Positions 31,669-42,600 of a stretch of DNA of 64,000 nucleotides are shown in pieces (position 1 is the first letter of the stretch; each line of letters opens with the position of its first letter). Position numbers and translations under genes: made by a program. Below the pieces are notes generated by a model. It was not told the origin of the DNA. It saw only the letters and a list, made by a program, of their open reading frames with translations, and ran no database searches. The stretch comes from Aedes albopictus (Eukaryota > Arthropoda > Insecta > Diptera > Culicidae), in NCBI RefSeq assembly GCF_035046485.1, contig NC_085138.1, positions 339,958,263-340,022,262 of the forward strand. The letters run 5' to 3'.

Positions 31669-32239
31669 TTTCAGGTAATTAATGACGAATTTCGCGCCAA
31701 CTCGACCAGTGGTTGGCAACACCCTCTCAGAATCGAATGAAACTTGGTGGGCATGAAGACTAGGTTTTTATAAGCAACTTTGCATACTTAAATTTTCGAA
31801 AATTTTCAAGAGTAACATTTGAAGAGGGCCTAATTTTTTTTCGAAGAATTTTTTAAAATCAATGTAACTCAAAAATGACAAGACCTATAGAAAAGTGTTG
31901 TATGGGGGACTTTTAGAGAATTGTCCAAGCTTTCATGAGAAAATATTTTAAAAATTCTAAATACATTTTTACACGCTAAAAAATATATTTTTAAAATTAA
32001 AAGTCAATTTACAGAAAATGCCCACATTTTTATGTTTTGAAATTTTTTTTCCAAGAAAGTCAATATTGTTGCCTTACTTTCCTCCATACATCACAAGATG
32101 GGCACTTTTAAGGAAAAAAAGTTTTTCTAACAAAAACTATTTCATGTTATTTTTTTTAGCGTGTTGCGCATTAACTCGTACAGGATGTATCAAGAATCCT
32201 TATACCCATTTAATAACACTCAATGGGCATTACAACTTT

Positions 32240-32310
32240 GTTTGATTGGGTGCCTTCTTTTTCTTGGCGTTACATCCCAACTGGAATAGAACCTGTTTCT
32301 CAGCTTGTTT
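32240..32310 (-). mobile_element. Retroposon 3'-tail fragment
   Basis: Minus strand reads GGGATGTAACGCCAAGAAAA then AGAAGG, matching GGGACGTAACGCCAAGAAGA at 63970-63990. It is a short 5'-truncated retroposon tail separating the left TIR arm from the transposase remnant. Confidence 0.6.
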
Positions 32311-32320
32311 TGATATCTGA

Positions 32321-33321
32321 ATGCTTAAAACAGCATTCTGTTTGCTGAAATTGTATTATTGTGTGCCTAGAACCAGTGAATTAACATCATTATTAGAAGC
32401 GAATGATAAAGAATCGGTTTTATTTCAACAATGGCTAACCACTGATCGATGCAATTTGGAAACTATTACTAAGACTATAGACGAGTTTGTTCCGTATTTT
32501 GTAGAAAAAGTTGATAAGCTTATAACTCATGATTTCATTTATAAAGAACAATCCTCATTTTTTTGCGGGATAAAAAAGAATCTCTTAAACAGGGTGAAGT
32601 ATTAACAATTTGTGACTTTTCAGAAAATTATTCATTTATCATTCAAAATGCAGCTCAAGGTTACCATTGGAATAATTCTCAAGCTACCATTCACCCCTTT
32701 GAAGTGTACTACAGAAAAGAAAATAAGTTGGAAAACTTGAGCTTTATAATAATATCTGAAGTACTTACACACGATACAACAGCAGTTCAGTTATTTATAT
32801 CAAAACTGCTGGATTTCATTAAACAATCGATTGATTTCTCAAAAATTACTTTCATGTCAGATGGAGCAGCAGCTCATTATAAGAACAAAAAAAAATTTGC
32901 CAGTTTGTGCAGTTTTCGGTCCAATTATGGATTGGAAGCAGAATGGCACTTCTTCGCAACTTCACATGGCAAAGGTCCATGTGACGCTGTTGGAGGTACT
33001 CTCAAGCGAATGGCAAAACGAGCAAGTCTTGCTCGAGATTATCGAAACACAATCACAACTCCTCGAGAACTGTATGACTGGGCAGTTAAACAGTCAGATA
33101 TACATGTAACAAAATTGAATTTCTGCTTTATTTCAAATGAACAATATGCAAAAATGACGGATGAACTTGAAGAACTATACACATACAGTCACGTAAAAAC
33201 AATACCTGGTACACAACAATTTCATTCATTTGTGCCAATTTCTGAAAATCAAATTGAAGCGAAGAAGTTTTCGAATTCAAAAGATAATCCAAAAAAATTT
33301 ACTTTGTTTCAGATAGACTAA
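32321..33321 (+). pseudogene. DDE-like transposase, frameshifted and N-terminally truncated
   Basis: Two overlapping plus frames form one degraded protein. The first (32321-32605, 94 codons) covers the middle region. The second (32563-33321, 252 codons) begins where the first should continue. They meet near 32560-32590, at homopolymer runs, so a single indel broke the gene. In the second frame ICDFSENYSF has Asp18, TFMSDGAAAHYKN has Asp100, and EAEWHFFATSHGKGPCD holds Glu125, Glu127 and Asp141. These spaced acidic blocks look like an RNase-H-fold (DDE) catalytic core. An expected N-terminal DNA-binding part is missing, and a retroposon tail lies just upstream. The element is therefore non-autonomous. 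Transposase: likely. Superfamily: not identified. Confidence 0.75.
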
Positions 33322-33594
33322 AGATCTAATATTCAAAGAACGTTACAATAGAATGTATAAAAGAAGGATGTATATATTGTAGAAAAGAAAATAATTGAAT
33401 ACACATATACATATGTACATATTTCATCAATACACAAGCGTTTTCATTGATATAAAACCCTAAAAGCAAATTTGTCTTGAGCCCTTTCCAATATCAAGCA
33501 CGTTTTCAATGTCAAGCACGTTAAGATATTAAAAAAGTAGTTGAGCCCATTAAGTTTTAATGGATTGTCATTAGGATTCTGGATACATTACTGT

Positions 33595-34220
33595 ACGAGT
33601 TAATGCACAACACGCAAAAAAAATAAAATGAAAAAGTTTTTTTTAGAATCTTGTGATGTATGGAGGAAAGTTAGGGAACTATATTGTCTTTCTTGGGAAA
33701 AAAAAATCAAAACATAAAAAAGTGGACTTTTTCTGTAAATTGACTTTTAATTTTGAAAAGATTTTTTTAGCGTGTAAAACATTTTTTTATATTTTTTAAA
33801 TGTTTTCTTGAAAGCTTGAACAATTCCCTAAAAGTCCCCCATACATCACTTTTTTGTACAACTTATCATATTCGAGTTATATTTTTTGTGAAAAAAACGG
33901 CTAATGCGCAACACGCTAAAAAAAAACAACATGAAAAAGTTTTTGTTAGAAAAACTTTTTTTCCTTAAAAGTGCCCATCTTGTGATGTATGGAGGAAAGT
34001 TAGGCAACAATATTGACTTTCTTGGAAAAAAAATTTCAAAACATAAAAAAGTGGGCATTTTATGTAAATTGACTTTTAATTTTAAAAATATATTTTTTAG
34101 CGTGTAAAAATGTATTTAGAATTTTTAAAATATTTTCTCATGAAAGCTTGGACAATTCTCTAAATGTCACCCATACATCACTTTTTTGTACATCTTATCA
34201 TATTCGAGTTATTTTTTGTG
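33595..34220. repeat. Duplicated right arm of the 2.7-kb transposon
   Basis: Two direct copies (about 33595-33890 and 33895-34220) share GCGCAACACGC/GCACAACACGC, TTGTGATGTATGGAGGAAAG, AAATTGACTTTTAATTTT and TTTTTTAGCGTGTAAAA. Both are inverse to the left arm at 31960-32180. Confidence 0.85.
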
Positions 34221-34937
34221 AAAAAAAAACGGTTCAAAAACTTTGACTCTTTTTAAATGTTAGTCTAGGTTAATTTTGAAAAAACAAAATACGCGAAGTT
34301 GCTTGAAAAGGTAAAGTCTTGAAACCTACAAAATTTCATAACATTCTGAGGGGGTGCTGCCAACCCCGAAGACGAGTTGGAGCGAAATTCGTCTAATGCT
34401 ACTTTGTTCAACATTTGTTTATAAAACATTCAGAAGCAACACAAACAAGAGAATTCACCATGAATAGCATGCAATTATATGTGGTTGTGCCGTTAAAAAT
34501 ATAATTTTACTAAGATAATGGTTTTTTATAGCTGAACTCAATGTGTTTTTCACTCAGTACTCCCCAAACTCATTTTTAAATGTAGAATTTTACTAAAAAA
34601 TCCATGTTTTGTCATAAAAATTTAATCTAATATATTCCACAAGGCTTTTTTCATCATGTTCATACTCCTAAGATTTCAAGTTGTGATGATACTTTAGGAT
34701 TTGATGTGTTTTTCAGGGCACTATCAAAGTTACCCCAAAATAGAAGTATGATTCTCGCGCATATGAAAAATTAAAAGTCACCTAATACATTTAACATTAT
34801 CGGATCTTTCAATTGCAATTGATAACTGATACCCCAGTACTTGTTTTAAAAATATTAAACAAGGGGAAATAATGTTACATGAAAAAATATCAAGAAAATT
34901 TGCTGAAAGACTATCAAAGTTACCCCGTTTTACGGTA

Positions 34938-35720
34938 CTTTGAACACATAAAGTGATTTGGATTGCGAAGATTTTGACCGACTTTTCGAATACACAACTA
35001 CCACAGACAAACAGACTCACTCTGGGACAAATCGACAAATGATATCTTTATTTTATTCGACACTAAAATTTCGTAAACAGCAATAAAAATGAGGCCATAT
35101 AACGTTCAATTTGAGTCGTAGGTAGTTTCAGAATAGTGGCGCAGTCGTGTCGGTACAGGGAATGACCAGAGCAGAGATTCCGACCGCAGGGAACTTTCGA
35201 ACGCGTAGGAAATACGGAAATCGGTTTACTGTTTTCGAAACGTGTTTTATTCTCGGCGTGTACAAAAGGTTATGACAAATCTAAAACAATGCAAAGTATT
35301 ACAGAGGAAGGTATAACGTGTTTCTCTTTTTGCTTGTGTTCAGTGTGCTAGCGCCTGTAACGTAACACCAACAAGTCGATTTTTTTTTCGTCAGGAAGCG
35401 CTCACTGCGAGAGCGATTGCAATTGGAAGCTGCACTTACACTGTGTACAGCGCCTTAATGTATTCTATTCTAATTCTACTATATCGAATTGGTTGTTTTT
35501 GCGCTGCTGTTACTTTTCTACCCTGTCCAAGGTAGAATGATGAGCACGAGCATGTTGATTTGTGACTCTTGTTCCTTTTCCAGTTCGATTGGGGGTCCCT
35601 TATGAGTTGTCGTTTCGACGATAATCAATTATCCGGATCCATTTGAGCTATGAGCTCAGAAGAGGGTCAAGGTGCCAGCCGCTCTCGTGGGGAAGAGCAA
35701 CTGACGAAATACCGGCCCAG
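34938..35720. other. Intergenic, nothing firm
   Basis: GTGGCGCAGTCGTGTCGG at 35138-35155 resembles an LTR-element primer site but no LTR pair is visible. No open frame of interest. Confidence 0.45.
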
Positions 35721-35946
35721 ATAACCAGTAATCGTATAACATGTTGCATAAGATGATAATGTGGAGGCCATATACGTGCATGCCGCCATTTAGGCGCATG
35801 TAAAATGTACGCATATCGCCTCCACTTTAACATCTTATGCAACATCTTATACGATCACTGGTTGACTGGCGGGGCCGGGATCGAACCCATGACCAACCAT
35901 CCACTTATGAAGTGAACGTGTAGCCACTACGCCACGAGCCCCGGCT
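35640..35946 (-). mobile_element. tRNA-headed SINE interrupted by a MITE
   Basis: Minus strand from 35946: GGGGCTCGTGGCGTAGTGGC (A-box-like), then ATGGGTTCGATCCCGGCC (B box) at about 35891-35874. The body continues on the far side of the 35723-35863 palindrome. A genuine tRNA is unlikely because the cloverleaf arms do not close. End at 35640 is approximate. Confidence 0.68.
35723..35863. mobile_element. 141-bp palindromic MITE
   Basis: AACCAGTAATCGTATAACAT is inverted against TCTTATACGATCACTGGTT. Inner blocks GTTGCATAAGATG and CATCTTATGCAAC also pair. It appears to be inserted in the body of the minus-strand SINE whose head follows. Confidence 0.83.
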
Positions 35947-35949
35947 AGA

Positions 35950-36433
35950 AAGTTTTTTATACTGAAAATTTGTTCTAAAAATTTTGGCTGAGGGGGGGTT
36001 TAACCCTAACCCTCGTTTTCCAGCGTTTCACTTTTCAATGGTTGATTCACATCGTTTTTTCTCCTGTTTGACGTTTGTTAACTACCACCACCTCGGTATA
36101 TAACGGTTTGCGAAACACCAGTGTGATTAGCATTGGGCAATTATGTTTTCGTGACGATCATTTTAATCGCAATTTGTTCTGTGTTAAAACTAACATACAT
36201 ATTTGTATGTGCACGCCATCACCATGAGGATAACACATACTCAACAACATTGCTTGAAAAACTACGAGTGCTAGCATGTGCTCCTCGAGCAAGGTCCATA
36301 GAGGACAGGTGATTTAAGTATTTTGTACATGGTGTATTTGGTGCGTGGGTGAATCTTTTTTGACAACAGTTTCTTCTGGAGGCCGTAGTAGACACGACTC
36401 ACTCAACTGTTGTCAGCCGTCAGTAAGGATCCA
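35950..36433. other. Intergenic, nothing recognised
   Basis: No repeat pair or coding frame stands out. Confidence 0.45.
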
Positions 36434-36801
36434 CACGGAGAAACTGAAAAACTCAAAATTAGGTACTTTTAAACTCAATTTTGAGTTCTTTTTCATCTCC
36501 CTTTTCATGCGCTCTTTCTGTTGTTGTCAGAGAGTGAAGAGAGAAACAGCCCAACTTTTGCAGTTCAGTGCGTCAAGCCAACACTGAGTTTCTAGCACAG
36601 TACTCAAATTTGAGTGAATACAACCTAGTCAAAATTTCAGTTGGGTGAAAAAAACTTAAAATAAGGTATTTCTTTCACATGGACGCAAGCAAGAACAACC
36701 CAACAAAAACATCGATTCCATCAACTCAAAAGTGGCTTGACGCCCGCAACCTCGAAGTTGAGTGGAAAGAACTCACTTTTGGGTAGTTTCGTCTCTCCGT
36801 G
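36434..36801. mobile_element. 368-bp MITE with CACGGAGA ends
   Basis: CACGGAGAAACTGAAAAACT is inverted against TTTCGTCTCTCCGTG, flanked by CA on both sides. Arms carry ACTCAAA(A/T)TT(A/G)-type motifs repeatedly. Related internal motifs occur at 59690-60010. Confidence 0.72.
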
Positions 36802-36849
36802 CAAGGTAGACGAATTCCACAACTAGGTACCATGAACTTACTTACTTTT

Positions 36850-37190
36850 AGTCCTGAGCACCCATGGTGATCAGAGGGCCGAAGTCGTTGAGCCAGTTCG
36901 AGCCGTTGAATGGGGTTCGATAACACTAGGTTGTTGGCCTAAGGTCCCCTATCCACCGTGGTGGGGCTGCCACCTTAGGTAGAGGTGAATTCCATATTCA
37001 ACCGCTCGATGCAAGAACAGACGCTGTTTGAGCCGCACCTCCTTGGTGACGCTCGGTACGTACATCCTTAATCTAGCTGAAATCTGAAGGACAACAGTGC
37101 CCAAGCTGTACTGTCAGCTAAGCACAAAACTCTTAGCTGGCGTTCTTTGTCATCGATTGACCCGTGCGTGGAAACATGAGGTAGGAACTT
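36850..37190. mobile_element. Possible degraded non-LTR retrotransposon 3' region
   Basis: GC-moderate, gene-like sequence with TATCCACCGTGGTGGGGCTG and CCACCTTAGGTAGAGG, a pattern I associate with the 3' part of mosquito LINEs. No RT frame is present. Weak evidence. Confidence 0.3.
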
Positions 37191-37408
37191 GTGAGGGCCA
37201 GAGCTATGTTTGACGCTCCTTGCCGAATCAAAATTTTTGTTTTCCATCAGAATTCCAGGAATGCAAAGGTGTTTATGTTTTCAAAAGAATTTTCGTCTGA
37301 TCTTACTTTCGGAAAAAAAAAACATTTTTCTTCGCACAATGGTCCAATTTTGAGAAAAGCTGTCAGAAACTCAATTTTTAAACATCTCTTAAATGGGTTT
37401 CTGTATTA

Positions 37409-37618
37409 TATTGCGCATTGCGCAGTTAAAAGTGCGACGAGGAAGTGCGGAATCTCAAATAAAAGTGCGATTTGGTGTCAGATCGTTTCGGTGTCTTCAC
37501 CGCACTTATTCATTAGCTCATGATGTGCGGTGAAGACACCGGAACGATTTGATGCAATATCGCACTTTTATTTAAGATTCCGCACTCTGTCGCAGTCCAG
37601 TTAGCAATGCAATAAACT
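37409..37618. mobile_element. 210-bp palindromic MITE
   Basis: Arms pair almost completely: GTGCGGAATCTCAAATAAAA with TTTTATTTAAGATTCCGCAC, and TCGTTTCGGTGTCTTCACCG with CGGTGAAGACACCGGAACGA, meeting at a short centre near 37512. TA-rich flanks. No clear duplication. Confidence 0.82.
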
Positions 37619-38171
37619 ATATCATCATTCATCTACAATATCAGAAGCGTTGACTGTCTTTCAAATAAATTGGAAATCCTGATTCTGTATCTTTTACAGC
37701 GCTAAATAGCTGCTGATGGAAATATTGCTGATTTTTTTTGATAAAGAACACAAGCAAGTTCAACCTCTACAAAAGTCTAATAATCTAAGTAATTCAATGG
37801 CTTCCAGAAGTTTATTCGTATGTTTTTGTGTGTATTAGGCACCAGCACAGGAAAAATAAATTAAAATAACACTTTTTTCTTCAATTTTTGCCACGTATTT
37901 TCAAATCTGGACTACTGTGCGGCGCATCATATGTTGGTTCTTTGTGTAAATGCAGATAAATGCAAATAATAAGTGTTTGACATGTTATATAATTATGCAA
38001 GTACACATTTCTGAAGAATTTCAGAAAGAATTGGGTTACTTTGATAATTTTACATTGATTGTCGTCGCCCCCTTCCGTTTGTCCTCTTCTTGTCGTTGTC
38101 TACCGATAAAGTCCATTCTTTTTAGTTCCGTTACAGATATGGACAATTTGTCCCATCAATGTTTTTAGTTG
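37619..38171. other. Intergenic, nothing recognised
   Basis: AT-rich. The 72-codon plus frame at 37950-38168 lacks any domain. Confidence 0.45.
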
Positions 38172-38398
38172 TACACTGTGCTGTGGAAGTTGGAAGGAAG
38201 GGAAACGAATTTTTGCAGTTCGTTTCTGGTTCTAGCGATGGCTATGAACATATGAATATACATGAGTTGTATATGTAGAGAAAAGAGAGAAAGTAGATAG
38301 AAAGATACAAAGTAGGATGAAAGGGACGGGTCAGGAATTGAACCTATGACCTTCTGCATACGAATCAGAAGCGGTAGCTACTAGACCACCACGCCCGT
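38172..38398 (-). mobile_element. tRNA-headed SINE (head part of the 692-bp family)
   Basis: Minus strand from 38398: GGGCGTGGTGGTCTAGTAGC (A box), AAGGTCATAGGTTCAATTCC (B box) at 38354-38335. A body with TACTTTGTATCTTTCTATCT follows, ending near a TACACTGTGCTGTGG block. Highly similar to 49210-49458. Confidence 0.8.
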
Positions 38399-38399
38399 T

Positions 38400-39200
38400 T
38401 GTCAAACTTGGTTACGTTGTATGAAAAAACAGCTGGTGGTATTATAGTTTTGTCCGTCACTGTAGCTCTTAAACTGTTAAAATGGTGATTGGTTTTGGAG
38501 TTTCATAGAAATAATTAATTCATTGCATCAAATCCTATAGTATCAACTTGAAATTAATGGAAAATAAATTGCTTCTGAAATATTGTGTATTCTGTTCTAT
38601 CTTTAGGTCTAGTGTAGAGGTTTCGACTCTATTCAGAGTGCTGCTAGAAACTTGGCAAAAAAAACTAATGAGAACTTGCAATACATACTTCGTTCTAATG
38701 TCACAATCGCTTCAATATCAGGTCGGTATTAGAGATGCAAGGTAAATTTGCAGAACTTACTAGATTTTATGTGTTTTTCATAAAGTGTTCATATTGCCTT
38801 ATTGGCCAAATTACCCCGACTATCCTTGCACAGAAACTAGGAATAGGCTCATTGACATAATCCATTGTTTATGGTTAGGTACACACTTGAACATTCAACA
38901 ATTATTCCCCTATACATTTCAAATTTTTCGAACCCTCATAAATGGCGTGATCTTCAAGAAGTCCGGTGTATATGTACAGTAGGAAAAAGGGCAGCAGCAA
39001 TGGAAGAAAAAAAATGTTCAAAAAATATATTTATCAAAATAAATATTATTTACCTTACATAACCACTGATAAGTCAATTTAAAGTGTCCTTTATTACAAA
39101 TGTTTAAAGTTTGCACGAGGCAGTAGATACATTACAGAACATAAATCGACAAAAATGCTACGCTCTTCATGGATGTCCCATCACCATGCTGCATGCATGC
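38400..39200. other. Intergenic, nothing recognised
   Basis: AT-rich. A GCATGCATGCATGC run lies at 39190-39203. No supported gene. Confidence 0.45.
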
Positions 39201-39469
39201 ATGCGACAGAGATAACAGCGATCACCTATTTGAACAAACTACCTCCAATTGAAAAAATTAAAAACTTTCCATAAGCTGCTCAACTGCGTATTAATGGTAT
39301 TAATACGACGCTCAGGGTATTTATCGGCCAGAGATTCAACCTGTCGCTCTCTGTCTCGCTCACGCCCAGCAAACAAGCAAGCAAGGACTCCATATAGCGC
39401 TGTTCAAAACAAGAAAATACGCCGCTGCGTTGTTGGTTGCAGTTTGCTCACATGCAGACTCACACGTCC

Positions 39470-39714
39470 GTGTTTATTCGGTAACAAACGATCGAGCAAA
39501 ACAGTCTCGTCTCAAATTTAATCCCACGGATCAAGTGTAACTGCTATAAGCACATATTCGCAAAATTTGCTCAAAACGCACCAATACCATCTACCAACCA
39601 ACATCAGCCACGCGTATCAGGTGTCGTTGGTGTTTCAAGTGGTGCATTCTTTTGTGGGCGTGTACCCATTATATTCGCAAAAAAAATCGCACGATCACCG
39701 TATCTCAGGTAAGT
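39470..39714 (+). other. Putative non-coding first exon with consensus splice donor
   Basis: Between two TE-rich areas lies 39.25-40.05 kb of non-repetitive, GC-moderate sequence. It contains CTCAG then GTAAGT at 39704-39714, a perfect 5' splice site, preceded by 5'-UTR-like CA-rich sequence and an initiator-like AACAGTCTCG near 39500. The frame across it has no domain. This could be the 5' UTR exon of a gene lying downstream. Inference only. Confidence 0.35.
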
Positions 39715-40600
39715 CACGAGCGAGCAGGTATCCAAGGCGCACGGCCACAAATTAAGCCTCATTAACAACTGTCCGTTATCAGGATTGCCGAAAAGAAGTA
39801 CAAAAAAAATGTGACCGAGCAAATAAAGAGCTTCCCCCCTGGGGCGATAAGCGTGCACTAAACAAGCGTGCTAACGAGTGTTCAGTTCACCCTTTCTGTT
39901 GTTTCTAGCTCGAGCCTCTGCTGATGATCCGAGAAAGGAAGGAGTCTTACCGATAAGCCAAATCCATCAAACCGCACCGCCTCTAACCCTTTAGCGTCGC
40001 TCATGGCCCTTACCTACAATAAGACAAGTGCGCCTTTGTGTCCCCTATTACACAGTGGGAGAAAACGAGCTCAAATTCCCACAAAAATATGCCAATAATC
40101 TCTGTGACAGACTCAAAAAAACTTTTTTTATAAAACATCACGAGCCGCAACTACATTTTGTATCGATGTTCTCCGATTGAGCTGAAAATTTCAGGGTTTT
40201 CCATAAAACCTGGAAAGTCAAGGAATGTAGGGAATTTTGTTGATAGCCAGGGAAATTCTTCACGACGAGCATAAAACGATGTAGAGTAACTGACGTATTT
40301 TCGGCAGTTTTGTTCTCTCCGTCATGGGGGATTTTCTGAAACCTGTTGCACTCAGAGTTGGCCTCAAATCCTTCCCAATCAAGCTGGATTATATGCCCAA
40401 TTGTCAGGCAAGTTGGCTCACAAAAACCCCCTAAGACGAAGAAAACAAACTTGCCGATAGTCACCTTATAATATTTTATACAAGCTCTTACAATTATGTA
40501 ATTTGGAAAACTAGCTTAAGTGTCTCCCTATACTGTTAAATGCATGATTTCCGATTTACAATCAAATCAATGTATGATCTTAATTCTGATCCATTTTAGT
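39715..40600. other. Intergenic or first-intron sequence
   Basis: Non-repetitive to about 40.1 kb, then AT-rich. Minus frame 40138-40464 (108 codons) has no recognisable domain. Confidence 0.4.
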
Positions 40601-40613
40601 GGAAATACCTAAG

Positions 40614-42055
40614 CAGGGCCGGATTTACAAATGTGTGGGTCCGGGGCTACAGTGTTGGGGGCCCTTTATATGGAGAATATATTTTTGCTGATTAAACATG
40701 CAAATAATTAAAAAAATATTGTTTATTTTACAAATATAATAATGAAGGTACCGTCGTTGGGGGTGACAATGGATCAAAACATTATCTGAAATATATCATC
40801 AAATATTGCAAATATCGAATCTAAAATTTTATCGTGTCATCCAGTAGCTCCTGTCAAAAAAATAGATTCTAGAGCAAGTGGTTAATTTTTAATCAATCAT
40901 CGAAAAAAGCTTGAAAATAACGCCTTTTTAAAATACCACTCGATAAAACATCACACTTTTAGGTGGATTGATAATTTTCAGAACCTCAAACTTATATTTC
41001 AAGCCTAACTTTATCAAACACTGTATGTAACATATGTAAACTAAAAAGAGATTTTCACATGAGGTGCTGAATTTCGTTAAGGACTTCGTGTATCACTCAC
41101 CTTTGGGGATGATTTGTGAAAAAAATACCCGGATTTTCACGTTTCTGAAATGCTCAATGTATGAATTGCTATGGAAACAGCGAACTTCCCCTTCGATTTT
41201 CTCTGTTCGTGGATTTTGTTAGATACGGTGTTTGGTAAAGTTAGGCTTGATTAATGATATAATATAGTACTGGTAAGTATAGGGTGTCCCAGAAAGTATG
41301 GGCACAACTTTGTATAGCGAGAATACATTATTTTTTTAACAAACAACAATTTCTATATTTTTGTATTTTTATTCAAAGTATTTTTATTGATACTTGTAAA
41401 AAATATACATTAAAAAGAGTTTTTTTATGCAGAATGTTTAAAATGAAAAAAGAACTTTCAAAACTCCTGCACAACCTACTTTTTTACAGTTTTGCCAAAT
41501 ACACAATATCGAAACAATTTTTTTTTGAATTTTTTCGGCATGATATATTCGAAAACATGTTTCCCCAGATGCTTGATTAAAATTTTTCATAAGAATATGG
41601 TTTGCCTGTGCGTACCGGCCCTTCAGAATTTTGAGAAAATCGAAAAAATCGCTTTTTCTATTTCTGGATGAGACATGTCCACATTCATTCGAGTTTTAAA
41701 ACATATTTTAACGAGAACAAAGATAATTCAATGTATACATAACAAAGCTGGAGTACTTATTTAAAAAAATCTATAAAAAATTCTTCAAAATGTTTTCAAA
41801 AACACTCAAGTTCAGCAGATACTGTTTGACTCTGCTCTGCTAGAATTTTGGGGTTCCTCTAGAATTTTGTCGAAGATTTTCTTCAGGACTTTTTCTTAAG
41901 GAATTGCACAAAAATGTTAATAAGTTAATTTGGAAGCAAAATTTAAAATTTAATGAATAGCTAGACCAATCATAACAGACTTCCTCTGAATAATCACGAC
42001 ACATCTACATCTTGCCCGGGGCCCAGGCCCTCTGCCTCCCATAAATTCGGCACTG
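40614..42055. mobile_element. 1,442-bp non-autonomous hAT element, copy 1
   Basis: Starts CAGGGCCGGATTTACAAATG. The right end reads AAATTCGGCACTG, a decayed inverse. Octamers TACCTAAG (40606-40613) and TACCTAAA (42056-42063) flank it, 7 of 8 identical. The next inner block, CCGGGGC...GGGGGCCC, is inverted against GCCCGGGGCCCAGGCCC. CAGGGCCGGATTTA with 8-bp duplications is a hAT-type end. No transposase frame. Confidence 0.85.
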
Positions 42056-42600
42056 TACCTAAACTACAAATTGAAAGCAGTGTTCAGTGTGATGTGATGA
42101 ATGTGATGAAAGCTCAGTGTGATATATTGCGACATTTGCACCCATTTAGACTCGTCCGAAATTCATTATCATCACAGTCGAATTTCGCACACGACTTCGC
42201 AGCGGCTGGCATGCACAAGTTCGGTTGAGTTCAAGACAGGGACGTCGGATGCACAACAGGTAAACAAAATAAGCTTGATTAGTGCTTAGATAATTAATAC
42301 ATAGATTTGCAACTTATGAAAATAATCGGCAACAAAACAGTAGCGCCTATCAAAGAATGGTGGTCGACGGGTGAACTATTCATTTCCTCCTCCCTGCGCA
42401 TTTGTAGCCTGTAATTTAAGGTATCCAAGCAACCTTCAAAACAAGGTTTGAAATTTGTTATCATTTAACTCAAACAAGCTGTCAATTCGCGTTTGTTCGA
42501 TTTGAAATCGAAAATAATATTTCTGAGTACGGCCAAAGTACGGCTTCCAGACCAAACAATTTATTGCAGTTCTGGGGATAACCAGGTATGTCACACAATC
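42056..42600 (+). other. Possible exon-like segments with splice donors
   Basis: GCACAACAG then GTAAAC near 42255-42266, and GGGGATAACCAG then GTATGT near 42573-42590, resemble splice donors. An initiator-like TTCAGTGTG is at 42082. This may be the 5' part of the broken gene-like region to the right. Confidence 0.25.

Larger units (their letters stand above)
31684..34393 (+). mobile_element. 2.7-kb TIR transposon carrying a broken transposase
   Basis: Ends GACGAATTTCGCGCCAACTC and its inverse GAGTTGGAGCGAAATTCGTC (34374-34393) are followed inward by an inverted TTGGCA(A/G)CACC block. The 4-bp TAAT flanks both (31680-31683, 34394-34397). TIRs extend at least 100 bp with gaps. Long TIRs and a 4-bp duplication are compatible with Sola-type elements, but I assign this only tentatively. 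The right arm contains a duplicated segment. Confidence 0.78.
31034..34935. mobile_element. Outer TIR element hosting nested transposons
   Basis: CCGTAAAATGG at 31034 is inverted against CCGTTTTACGG ending 34935. TA flanks both sides (31032-31033, 34936-34937). Both arms contain an ACTATC(A/T)(A/T)(A/T)GA then GGGTAACTTT-type block. Subtracting inserts at 31505-31668 and 31684-34393 leaves about 1 kb. Part of the same family is interrupted by the retroposon at 48767-49458 (shared blocks near 31460 and 48690). Confidence 0.75.

Noticed and set aside
35138..35155. LTR element primer site (GTGGCGCAGTCGTGTCGG)
   Set aside because: No LTR pair, purine tract or gag-pol nearby. The match to a primer site alone is too weak.
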